From contig NZ_LIPG01000001.1 of NCBI RefSeq assembly GCF_001905505.1, positions 1,240,001-1,304,000 on the forward strand: a stretch of DNA of 64,000 bases, read 5' to 3'. Shown here piece after piece: positions 57,295 to 64,000 of this stretch (positions are counted from its first letter, which is position 1; each line of letters begins with the position of its first letter). Both the position numbers and the translations under genes were made by a program. Below the pieces are notes generated by a model. The model was not told the origin of the DNA, did not search any database, and was given only the letters and a program-made list of their open reading frames with translations. The DNA comes from Streptomyces sp. CB02058 (lineage in GTDB: Bacteria; Actinomycetota; Actinomycetes; Streptomycetales; Streptomycetaceae).

Positions 57295-59514
57295 TTGGCC
57301 GCCATCGCACGCTGGTGTCTCACGCACCGCCTCGCCACCGTCCTCATCTGGCTGACCGCGCTCGGGGGCGTGGCCGCCGCCGCGGTGTCCGCGGGTTCCT
57401 CGTACTCCAACGACTACGAGGTCCCGGGCACCGAGTCGGGCCGCGCGGGGGAGCTCCTGCAGTCCGGGTTCGAGAACCTCGGGGGCGACACCGGCACCGT
57501 CGTCTGGCACACCCCGGACTCCACCGTCCGGGACGCCGGCGTCGAGCGCACGATGACCAGGACGCTCCACGAGATCGGGGCTCTGCCCGGCGTCGGTGAC
57601 GTCTCCGGGCCCTACGGCGCGACCGGCCGGGCGCAGATCAGCGAGGACGGACGCACCGCCTACGCCACGGTCACCTTCGACCACCGCTCCGGCGAGATCC
57701 CGCCCGAGCAGACCGCGGCCGTCGTCGGCACCGCGAAGGCCGCCGAGACCGACGGACTGCGGATCGAGCTCGGCGGCACCGCCGTCGCGGGGACCGGGGC
57801 GCCGTCCCTCCATGTGGGCGAGGCCGTCGGGGTGGCCGTCGCCGCGCTCGTCCTCTTCCTCGCCTTCGGCTCGCTCGCCGCCAGCCTGCTGCCCATCGCC
57901 ACCGCCCTCGTCTCCGTCGGCACGGCCTACGCGGGCACCGTGCTGCTCGGCCATGTCATGACCGTCGCCGACTTCGCGCCGATGCTGGGCATGCTCATCG
58001 GGCTCGGCGTCGGCATCGACTACGCCCTGTTCATCGTCACCCGGCACCGGCGGGGACTGAGACGCGGCATGTCCGTGCACGAGGCGGCGCAGAACGCCGT
58101 CGCGACGACCGGGCGCGCAGTCGTCTTCGCGGGAGCCACCGTCTGCGTCGCCCTGCTGGGCATGCTGATACTGCGGCTCGGCTTCCTCGACGGGGTCGCG
58201 ATCGCCGCCTCGCTCACCGTCGTCCTCACCGTCCTCGCCTCGGTGACCCTGCTGCCCGCGCTGCTCTCCTTCATCGGCATGCGGGCGCTGGGCCGGCGCG
58301 AGCGCGTACGGCTCGCCGCGCACGGGCCGCTCCCCGAACGGCCCACCGGCTTCGCCGTCCGCTGGTCCGCCTTCGTCGAGCGGCACCCCAGGCTGCTCGG
58401 AGCGGTCGCCGTCGTCGTCATGGCGGTGCTCGCGATCCCCACCCTCGGGCTGCACCTGGGCACGTCGGACCAGGGCAACGACCCCGCCACCGCCACCACC
58501 CGGCAGGCGTACGACCTGCTGGCCGACGGGTTCGGCCCCGGAGTCAACGGCCCGCTGACGATCGCCGCCCGTCTCGACGGCGCCGACGACCGGCTCGCCC
58601 TGGACGGCCTTCCCGCCGTGCTGCGGGCCACCGACGGAGTCGCCTCGGTGAGTCCGGTGACCTACAACGCGGCGGGCGACACGGTGTTCGTCACCGTCGT
58701 CCCCGACTCCGCGCCCCAGTCGAAGAGGACCAGCGAACTCGTCGACCGGCTGCGCCACGACGTCCTGCCGCAGAGCGAGGAGACCTCCTCGCTCCAGGCC
58801 CATGTGGGCGGGGTGACGGCGAGCTACGACGACTTCGCCGGCATCATCGTCGGCAAGCTCCCGCTCTTCGTCGGGGTCGTGATCGCTCTCGGCTGTCTCC
58901 TGCTCCTGCTGGCGTTCCGCTCACTCGCCGTCCCGCTGAAGGCGGCCCTGATGAACGTGGCCGCGGTGGCCGCCTCCTTCGGCGTCGTCGTCGCCGTCTT
59001 CCAGTGGGGCTGGGGCAGCGAGCTCCTCGGGCTCGGCAGCGCGGGCCCCATCGAACCCTTCCTCCCGGTGATCATGGTCTCGGTGCTCTTCGGGCTCTCC
59101 ATGGACTACCAGGTCTTCCTCGTCGGCCGGATGTACGAGGAGTGGCTGGAGACCGGGGACAACCGCCGGTCGGTGCGGGTCGGCCTCGCCGAGACCGGCA
59201 GGGTCATCAACTCGGCCGCGGTGATCATGATCTCGGTCTTCCTCGCCTTCGTGCTGAGCGGCGACCGCGTCATCGCGATGTTCGGCATCGCCCTCGCCGC
59301 GGCCGTCGCCCTCGACGCCTTCGTCCTGCGCACCCTGCTCGTGCCCGCCCTGATGCACCTGCTCGGAGGGGCGAACTGGTGGCTGCCCGCCCGCATCGAC
59401 CGGCTGCTGCCGCGCATCAGCATCGAGCCGCCGGACAGCCCCGTACCGCATGCGAAAATCCCGGAGGAGCGCAGCGACGACCTCGACCGGCAGGGCGCGC
59501 AGCGCGTCCACTGA
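57295..59514 (+). CDS. MMPL/RND-family exporter
   Basis: Integral membrane exporter of 739 aa. Each half has a large extracytoplasmic loop and several helices: AIARWCLTHRLATVLIWLTALGG (first helix), then VAVAALVLFLAFGSLAAS and LIGLGVGIDYALFIVTRHRRG. The second half repeats it with LGCLLLLLAFRSLAVPLKAALM and VLFGLSMDYQVFLVGRMYEEW. The GxxxDY and MDYQ(V/F) features carry the proton-relay residues. Exports lipids or hydrophobic compounds in related proteins; substrate unknown here. AGGAG eight nt before the TTG at 57295 fits the start; upstream codons do not look like coding sequence. The acetyltransferase gene follows after 48 nt. Confidence 0.9.
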   Translation: MAAIARWCLTHRLATVLIWLTALGGVAAAAVSAGSSYSNDYEVPGTESGRAGELLQSGFENLGGDTGTVVWHTPDSTVRDAGVERTMTRTLHEIGALPGVGDVSGPYGATGRAQISEDGRTAYATVTFDHRSGEIPPEQTAAVVGTAKAAETDGLRIELGGTAVAGTGAPSLHVGEAVGVAVAALVLFLAFGSLAASLLPIATALVSVGTAYAGTVLLGHVMTVADFAPMLGMLIGLGVGIDYALFIVTRHRRGLRRGMSVHEAAQNAVATTGRAVVFAGATVCVALLGMLILRLGFLDGVAIAASLTVVLTVLASVTLLPALLSFIGMRALGRRERVRLAAHGPLPERPTGFAVRWSAFVERHPRLLGAVAVVVMAVLAIPTLGLHLGTSDQGNDPATATTRQAYDLLADGFGPGVNGPLTIAARLDGADDRLALDGLPAVLRATDGVASVSPVTYNAAGDTVFVTVVPDSAPQSKRTSELVDRLRHDVLPQSEETSSLQAHVGGVTASYDDFAGIIVGKLPLFVGVVIALGCLLLLLAFRSLAVPLKAALMNVAAVAASFGVVVAVFQWGWGSELLGLGSAGPIEPFLPVIMVSVLFGLSMDYQVFLVGRMYEEWLETGDNRRSVRVGLAETGRVINSAAVIMISVFLAFVLSGDRVIAMFGIALAAAVALDAFVLRTLLVPALMHLLGGANWWLPARIDRLLPRISIEPPDSPVPHAKIPEERSDDLDRQGAQRVH

Positions 59515-59562
59515 CACGTCGCGGCACGTCGGCACAGGACGTCGCGCAGACCGAGGAGAGCC

Positions 59563-60132
59563 ATGTTCACGGTGTCACTGGGGAACGACGGCGCGGAACT
59601 CCGCCCGCTGGAGCCCTGGCAGGCGGAGGAGTTCCTCGCCCACATGGACCGGGCGCGCGCCCTGGTCGACCCCTGGATCCCGTTCGCCGCCGCGGCCACG
59701 GACCTCACCTCCGCCCGTGCGCTGCTCCAGCGCTACGCCGACAAGCAGGCCGCCGACACCGGACGGATCTACGGGATCTGGTGGGAGGGCACGCTCGTCG
59801 GCGGCGTCCTGTTCCGGATATTCGAGGCCGAGGCCGGGAACTGCGAGATCGGCTGCTGGCTGGAGGCCGCCGGGGAGGGCCACGGCCTGGTGACCCGCGC
59901 CGCGCGGAAGCTGATCGACTGGGCCGTCGACACGCGCGGCATGCACCGGGTGGAGTGGGTCGCCTCCTCCGCAAACACCCGCAGCGTCGCGGTGGCCGAA
60001 CGGCTCGGCATGACCCGTGAGGGCGTCCTGCGCGAGGCCTACGCCTACCGGGGCAAGCGCCACGACGAGGAGATCTGGGCCGTCCTCGCCCCGGAATGGC
60101 GCGCCGCGAAGGACCTGGACGCCCGGCGTTAA
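59563..60132 (+). CDS. GNAT acetyltransferase (RimJ/RimL-like)
   Basis: Acetyl-CoA-dependent N-acetyltransferase of 189 aa. LRPLEPWQAEEFLAHM and GRIYGIWWEGTLVGGVLF form the N-terminal half. The acetyl-CoA-binding motif A is poorly conserved, read as IGCWLEAAGEGHGLVTRAARKLIDWA, and the C-terminal motif is VASSANTRSVAVAERLGMTREGVLREAY. The sequence YRGKRHDEEIWAVL is typical of RimJ/L-like enzymes that modify ribosomal proteins or antibiotics. Start ATG 59563 with GAGGAGAG. Substrate unknown. Confidence 0.9.
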   Translation: MFTVSLGNDGAELRPLEPWQAEEFLAHMDRARALVDPWIPFAAAATDLTSARALLQRYADKQAADTGRIYGIWWEGTLVGGVLFRIFEAEAGNCEIGCWLEAAGEGHGLVTRAARKLIDWAVDTRGMHRVEWVASSANTRSVAVAERLGMTREGVLREAYAYRGKRHDEEIWAVLAPEWRAAKDLDARR

Positions 60133-60154
60133 GGAGGTTCTCATACGGGACCCC

Positions 60155-60167
60155 TAGCGTGCGGCGC
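60155..60167 (+). promoter_or_regulatory. Putative leaderless -10 box
   Basis: TAGCGT (60155-60160) ends seven nt before the ATG at 60168. An AAGGAGG at 60131-60137 is too far upstream to serve that ATG. No -35 box was recognised. Confidence 0.4.
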
Positions 60168-60821
60168 ATGAACACCACCCCCTCGACCGCGACCACAGAC
60201 GACACCGAGGAGAAGGAGACAGCGGGCGGGACCGCCGCCGTGCCGGACGTGACGAAGAAGGCCGCACCCGAGGAGGACGCCGTCCCGGACGGCGTCGCAC
60301 CGGGCGTGACCGCGTCGGACGTGACCGAGATGGTCGTCGCCGCGACGGACGCGGCGGCGGAGGACGGCATCGAGACCGAGCTGGAGCCCGACCCCTACGC
60401 CGAGGCCGAGGCGGCTGCCGCCGCCGGGGCCGGCACGGGCGCCGCGGCCGTCGTGGCCGCCGGGCTCGGCATCGTCTCCCTCACCGGAGCGTGGACCGGC
60501 CGGGTCGCCGCCGAGCGCGAGACCCTGATCGGCCAGATCAAGACCTCGGGCGGCGGCAGCGCGGCCCAGCAGATCTCCGAGATCTACGGCGACGCCTGGC
60601 ACAGCACGGCCCTGGTCAACGGGCTCTTCGCCCTCCTCGCCCTGATCGTCGGCGTCTTCGTCCTGGTCCGCCCAGCCTTCGGCGCCCCCTCCGAACGCCC
60701 GCAGGCCGGATGGGTCCGCTCCGTCGCCCGCGCGGGCGTCGCACTGGGCGTGCTCGGCGTGCTGATCTCCGTGGCGATGTACTTCGACCTCATCGTCTCC
60801 CTGCCCTCCGCGGCCGGCTGA
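60168..60821 (+). CDS. Membrane protein of unknown function with acidic N-terminus
   Basis: Protein of 217 aa. The first 90 residues are hydrophilic, acidic and of low complexity (Thr, Glu, Asp, Ala). Three hydrophobic segments follow: AAVVAAGLGIVSLTGAWTG, VNGLFALLALIVGVFVLV and [25 protein letters not shown]. The loop between the first two contains ETLIGQIKTSGGGSAAQQISEIYGDAWHSTAL, probably extracytoplasmic. No recognised domain. The start has no Shine-Dalgarno and is probably leaderless. A hairpin follows at 60926. Confidence 0.75.
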   Translation: MNTTPSTATTDDTEEKETAGGTAAVPDVTKKAAPEEDAVPDGVAPGVTASDVTEMVVAATDAAAEDGIETELEPDPYAEAEAAAAAGAGTGAAAVVAAGLGIVSLTGAWTGRVAAERETLIGQIKTSGGGSAAQQISEIYGDAWHSTALVNGLFALLALIVGVFVLVRPAFGAPSERPQAGWVRSVARAGVALGVLGVLISVAMYFDLIVSLPSAAG

Positions 60822-60925
60822 GGACCCGGCGGCAGCCGCCTAAGGCATCCGTCACCCGGGCCTAAGGCCCCCCGCACGCGGAGATGCGGCAGTCGCCCGA
60901 TGTGGCGGCACCCCCTGGCGGACGA

Positions 60926-60959
60926 GAGTGGGGGCACGGCAACGAGCCGTGCCCCACTC
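60926..60959 (+). terminator. Hairpin before the small basic protein gene
   Basis: ggggcacggc (60931-60940) / gccgtgcccc (60946-60955), perfect 10-bp stem with aacga loop. It extends to gagt...actc with one bulged G. It could end the preceding transcript or attenuate the next, as it stands only 24 nt before the ATG at 60984. Confidence 0.7.
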
Positions 60960-60983
60960 GCGTTCCGCACCAGGGAGAACACC

Positions 60984-61157
60984 ATGTACGCGTACGAACT
61001 CCACCAGCTCAACGTCGCCGAGCTGATCCGCCGCGCCGACCAGCAGCGCACCGTCCGCCAGGCCGTGCTGGCCCGTCGTGCCGCCCGCCGGGCACGGCGC
61101 GAAGAAACCGGAGGGCGGGTGGGAGCGGAGCGGAGCGGCTTCGTCCATGCCGCGTAG
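60984..61157 (+). CDS. Small basic protein of unknown function
   Basis: Protein of 57 aa. Start ATG 60984 has AGGGAG about seven nt upstream. The N-terminal half (MYAYELHQLNVAELIRRAD) is helical-looking and acidic/neutral. The second half is very rich in Arg (RRAARRARREE), ending GRVGAERSGFVHAA. Similar small Arg-rich proteins are common in Streptomyces but have no known role. An RNA- or DNA-binding or regulatory function is conceivable. A hairpin lies in its leader. Confidence 0.7.
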   Translation: MYAYELHQLNVAELIRRADQQRTVRQAVLARRAARRARREETGGRVGAERSGFVHAA

Positions 61158-61207
61158 CGATGGACGCCCGGCAGAAAACGAGGGCCGGGGTGTCGTACTC
61201 CTATGCG

Positions 61208-64000
61208 ATGCTCAGCGGCGTGGAGACCAATACCGTCAGCCCTGTCTTCGTCGGCCGTGCCGGTGAGCTCGCCGCGCTCACCGATACGCTCACCCGCGCC
61301 CGCGCGGGTGAGCCGCAGGCGTTGCTCGTCGGCGGCGAGGCCGGGGTCGGCAAGACCCGGCTGGTCGAGGAGTTCCTCACGGCGGCCTGCCGCCGTGAGG
61401 CGGTGGTGGCCGTCGGCGGCTGTGTGGAGATCGGCGCCGACGGCCTGCCCTTCGCCCCGTTCGCCACCGCGCTGCGCGCCCTGCGCCGGGCACTGCCGGA
61501 GGAACTGGCCGAAGCCGTGGCCGGCCAGGAGGGCGAGCTGGCCAGGCTGCTGCCCGAACTGGGCGAGGCCGAGCGGGCATCGAACGACGAGCACGGCACC
61601 GCCCGCCTCTTCGAGCTCACCGCCCGGCTGCTGGAGCGCGTCTCCGCCACCCGTACGGTTGTCCTCGTCCTGGAGGACCTGCACTGGGCCGACGCCTCCA
61701 CGCGCCATCTGCTCGCCTACCTCTTCCGCACCCTGCGCAGCGGCCGGCTCGTCGTGATCGCCACGTACCGCGCCGACGACGTCCACCGCCGCCACCCCCT
61801 GCGCCCGCTGCTGGCCGAGATGGACCGGCTCCGCACGGTCCGCCGCATCGAACTCGACCGGTTCAGCCGCGCCGAGGTCGGCCGGCAGCTCACCGGCATC
61901 CTCGCGGTGCTCCCCGACGCGGCTCTGGTCGACGACATCTTCGAACGCTCCGACGGCAACGCCTTCTTCGTCGAGGAACTCGCCGGCAGCGTGAAGTGCT
62001 GCGGGGACAGCTCCGGCCTCTCCGACTCGCTGCGCGACCTCCTGCTCGTACGCGTGGAGGCCCTGCCCGAGCACGCCCAGCGGATCGCCCGCGTCCTGGC
62101 CGAGGGCGGCTCCAGCGTCGAGCACCCGCTCCTCGCCGCCGTCGCCGGGCTCGCCGAGGACGAGCTCGACGGTGCGCTGCGGGCCGCCGTCGGCGCCAAC
62201 CTGCTGCTGCCCGCGCCCGACAGCGAGGGATACCGCTTCCGGCACTCCCTGGTCCGCGAGGCCGTCAGCGACGACCTGCTGCCGGGCGAACGCACCCGCC
62301 TCAACCGCCGCTACGCCGAGGCGCTGGAGGCCGACCCAGCCCTCGTGCGCGCCGACGAACGCGCCGCCCGCCTCGCGAGCTACTGGTACGCCGCGCACGA
62401 CCCGGTCAAGGCGCTGCCCGCCGTGCTCCAGGCGGCCGTCGAGGCCAGGCGCCGCTTCGCCTACTCCGAGCAGCTCCGGCTGCTGGAGCGGGCCATGGAG
62501 CTCTGGGACGACGTCCCGGACGAGGTGCGCGCCACCCTGCGTCCGCTCGACTACGCCGAGGTCTACCCGGCCTGCGGCTGCGAACCGCGCACCGACGCGC
62601 TGCACTACCTCGACCTGATGGCCGAGGCGGCGGTGGCCGCCCGCTTCGGCGGCGACCGCGAACGCGCCCTGACCCTCACCAAGAAGGCCCTGCGCATCCT
62701 GGACACGGGCACGGACCCGCTGCGCGCCGCGTGGTTCTGGGTGCAGCGCTCCTATCTGATGCAGAGCCTCTCCCGGGGCGACGGCTGGCAGGAACTGAGC
62801 ACGGCCCAGGACCTGGTGCGCGGCATGAGCCCCTCCGCGGTGCACGCCGACGTGCTGGCGGCGGCCGCCAGCTGGGGCGCCCTGCACCGGCCCGGCCCCG
62901 AGACGCTGAAGGCAGCCGACCGGGCCGTGGAGTACGCCCGGCTGGTCGGCGAGGAGTCCATCGAACTGCACGCCCGGCTCACCCGCGGCTGGCTCACCAT
63001 GGACGCGGGCGGTGTCGAGGACGGCCTCGCGGAGATGTACGCCGTCCGGGACCGGGCCGAGGAACTGCACCTGGTCGGCGTGATGAGCAGGGCGAGCATC
63101 AACCTCCCCTCCTCGCTCGAATCCACCGGCCGCTCCCTGGAGGCGGTCTCGGCCGCCGACCACGGCATCGAGATCTGCCACACCCACGGACTCCCGGACT
63201 CCGAGGCCTGGGTCCGGGCCAACCAGGCCCAGTCGTACTTCTCCCTCGGGCACTGGGAGGAGAGCCGCGCCGCCATCGACGTGGCCGCCCCGCTGGCCAG
63301 GTCCCGCAAGGCGCACGGGCTCGTCGCCTCCCGCCGCGCCGATCTCGCCCTGGCCCGCGGCGACTTCGACGAGGCACAGGAGCAACTGAACCTGAACCGA
63401 CGCCACCTCGGCCTCCACGACCCGCAGCCGCAGCACCTGATCAGCCCGGTCCGGCACGCCGTCGCGCTCGCCGCCCAGCAGGGCAGACTGCCCGACGCAC
63501 GGGCCGCGTTCGAGGCGCAGTCCGAGACCGGTCTGCCGCCGGGGACCCAGCGGTACTCCCTGCCGCTCCTGCACACCGTCGCGTCGGCCGAGGCCGACGC
63601 GCGCGGGCTGCCCGCCACCGATCCCGGCCGGCCCGCGATCCTGGAGCGCGTCCGCGCCCATCTGAGGCAACTGCCCATGCTGGTGCCCGTGTGGGCCGCC
63701 TACGGGCTGCTGGTCGAGGCGGAGCTCGCCCGTGCCGAGGGCGAGGACACCCCGGACCACTGGCGCCGCGCCGCAGAGGCGTTCGGCCCGCTCCAGCGAC
63801 CCTACGAGCTGGCCCAGATCCGGGTCCGCTGGGCGGAGTCGATCCTCGCCGCCACCGGCGAGCGGACGCCCGCGGCGGGACTCCTGCGCGAGGCGCACGC
63901 GGTGGCGGCACGGCTCGGGGCGAGACCGCTCGCCGAGAGCATCGAACTGCTGGCAGGCCGGGCCCGCATCGCGCTCGCGGGGCCCGGCGACGAGGCCGCG
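61208..64000 (+). CDS. LuxR-type large ATP-binding regulator (LAL), cut by window end
   Basis: Open frame running off the right edge, at least 931 codons. After LSGVETNTVSPVFVGRAGEL comes an AAA-type ATP-binding module. Walker A is GGEAGVGKTRL, Walker B is VLVLEDLHWADAST, and the sensor-like region is VIATYRADD. A long region of helical (TPR-like) repeats follows, for example LARGDFDEAQEQLN. This matches LAL regulators, which end in a LuxR-type helix-turn-helix, beyond the window. The start is uncertain: ATG 61208 gives the family-like N-terminus, GTG 61190 and ATG 61160 are in frame upstream, and none has a good ribosome binding site. Such proteins often activate secondary-metabolite clusters. 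Confidence 0.85.
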   Translation, partial: MLSGVETNTVSPVFVGRAGELAALTDTLTRARAGEPQALLVGGEAGVGKTRLVEEFLTAACRREAVVAVGGCVEIGADGLPFAPFATALRALRRALPEELAEAVAGQEGELARLLPELGEAERASNDEHGTARLFELTARLLERVSATRTVVLVLEDLHWADASTRHLLAYLFRTLRSGRLVVIATYRADDVHRRHPLRPLLAEMDRLRTVRRIELDRFSRAEVGRQLTGILAVLPDAALVDDIFERSDGNAFFVEELAGSVKCCGDSSGLSDSLRDLLLVRVEALPEHAQRIARVLAEGGSSVEHPLLAAVAGLAEDELDGALRAAVGANLLLPAPDSEGYRFRHSLVREAVSDDLLPGERTRLNRRYAEALEADPALVRADERAARLASYWYAAHDPVKALPAVLQAAVEARRRFAYSEQLRLLERAMELWDDVPDEVRATLRPLDYAEVYPACGCEPRTDALHYLDLMAEAAVAARFGGDRERALTLTKKALRILDTGTDPLRAAWFWVQRSYLMQSLSRGDGWQELSTAQDLVRGMSPSAVHADVLAAAASWGALHRPGPETLKAADRAVEYARLVGEESIELHARLTRGWLTMDAGGVEDGLAEMYAVRDRAEELHLVGVMSRASINLPSSLESTGRSLEAVSAADHGIEICHTHGLPDSEAWVRANQAQSYFSLGHWEESRAAIDVAAPLARSRKAHGLVASRRADLALARGDFDEAQEQLNLNRRHLGLHDPQPQHLISPVRHAVALAAQQGRLPDARAAFEAQSETGLPPGTQRYSLPLLHTVASAEADARGLPATDPGRPAILERVRAHLRQLPMLVPVWAAYGLLVEAELARAEGEDTPDHWRRAAEAFGPLQRPYELAQIRVRWAESILAATGERTPAAGLLREAHAVAARLGARPLAESIELLAGRARIALAGPGDEAA

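Noticed and set aside
60584..63898. Long minus-strand open frame opposite the LAL gene
   Set aside because: Antisense shadow of the LAL reading frame, without motifs. The plus frame has clear Walker A and B sequences.

Overview
The window reads as a chromosomal segment of a Streptomyces. Base composition is very GC-rich, with strong third-position G/C in the genes. GTG and TTG starts are common, leucine TTA codons are almost absent (two found), and several genes appear leaderless. Tat and lipoprotein signals are frequent, and the content is typical of the genus: RmdB-type c-di-GMP enzyme, L,D-transpeptidases, an orphan terpene synthase, a LAL regulator, SseB proteins. From memory the order sdaA-glyA-gcvH-gcvT, opp operon, mnmA, ligA, rmdB, gatCAB resembles the S. 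coelicolor core chromosome around SCO5440-SCO5500. That is recollection, not a search. No rRNA, tRNA, CRISPR array, insertion sequence or prophage was recognised.

Layout. 1-9 kb: NarL-type response regulator, glgX, two tandem lipoprotein L,D-transpeptidases, enoyl-CoA hydratase, a HATPase regulator with a TTA codon behind a palindrome-rich leader, an atypical NodB-like lipoprotein and an EF-hand protein. 9-18 kb: a block that looks more accessory, with a PGRP-type amidase, an orphan class I terpene synthase, an ABC exporter with its GntR regulator and a clear operator, an AhpD-like protein, a YrhK-like membrane protein and a VapBC-like toxin-antitoxin pair. 18-26 kb: glycine/serine metabolism, with a glycine riboswitch in front of gcvT-gcvH-glyA-sdaA, then a P-loop protein with a TTA codon and two SseB paralogues reading the other way. 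26-32.4 kb: a five-gene oligopeptide ABC importer. 32.4-39.5 kb: TRIC-type channel, thioesterase, WYL and two TetR regulators, small membrane proteins, and a Ser/Thr kinase with a ricin-like ectodomain. 39.6-48.6 kb: cysteine desulfurase and mnmA (tRNA thiolation), a Tat-exported amidase, hydrolases, a LOG-family protein, SDR, a MetE-type core protein and ligA. 48.9-54.9 kb: rmdB, then gatC-gatA-(80-aa protein)-gatB. 55-64 kb: Tat phospholipase C, MMPL exporter, acetyltransferase, small proteins, and a LAL regulator cut off by the window end.

How the genes work together. GcvT/GcvH (with GcvP, which is not in the window) degrade glycine to methylene-THF. GlyA joins that unit to a second glycine to give serine, and SdaA deaminates serine to pyruvate. 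One glycine riboswitch in front of the set therefore fits a complete glycine-disposal route. The desulfurase and MnmA form a sulfur relay to tRNA. GatCAB makes Gln-tRNA(Gln) and Asn-tRNA(Asn) by transamidation. The two L,D-transpeptidases and two amidases point to cell-wall remodelling.

Starts were chosen from Shine-Dalgarno spacing, signal peptides and family lengths, and differ in places from the longest open frame. All functional assignments rest on motifs read by eye.
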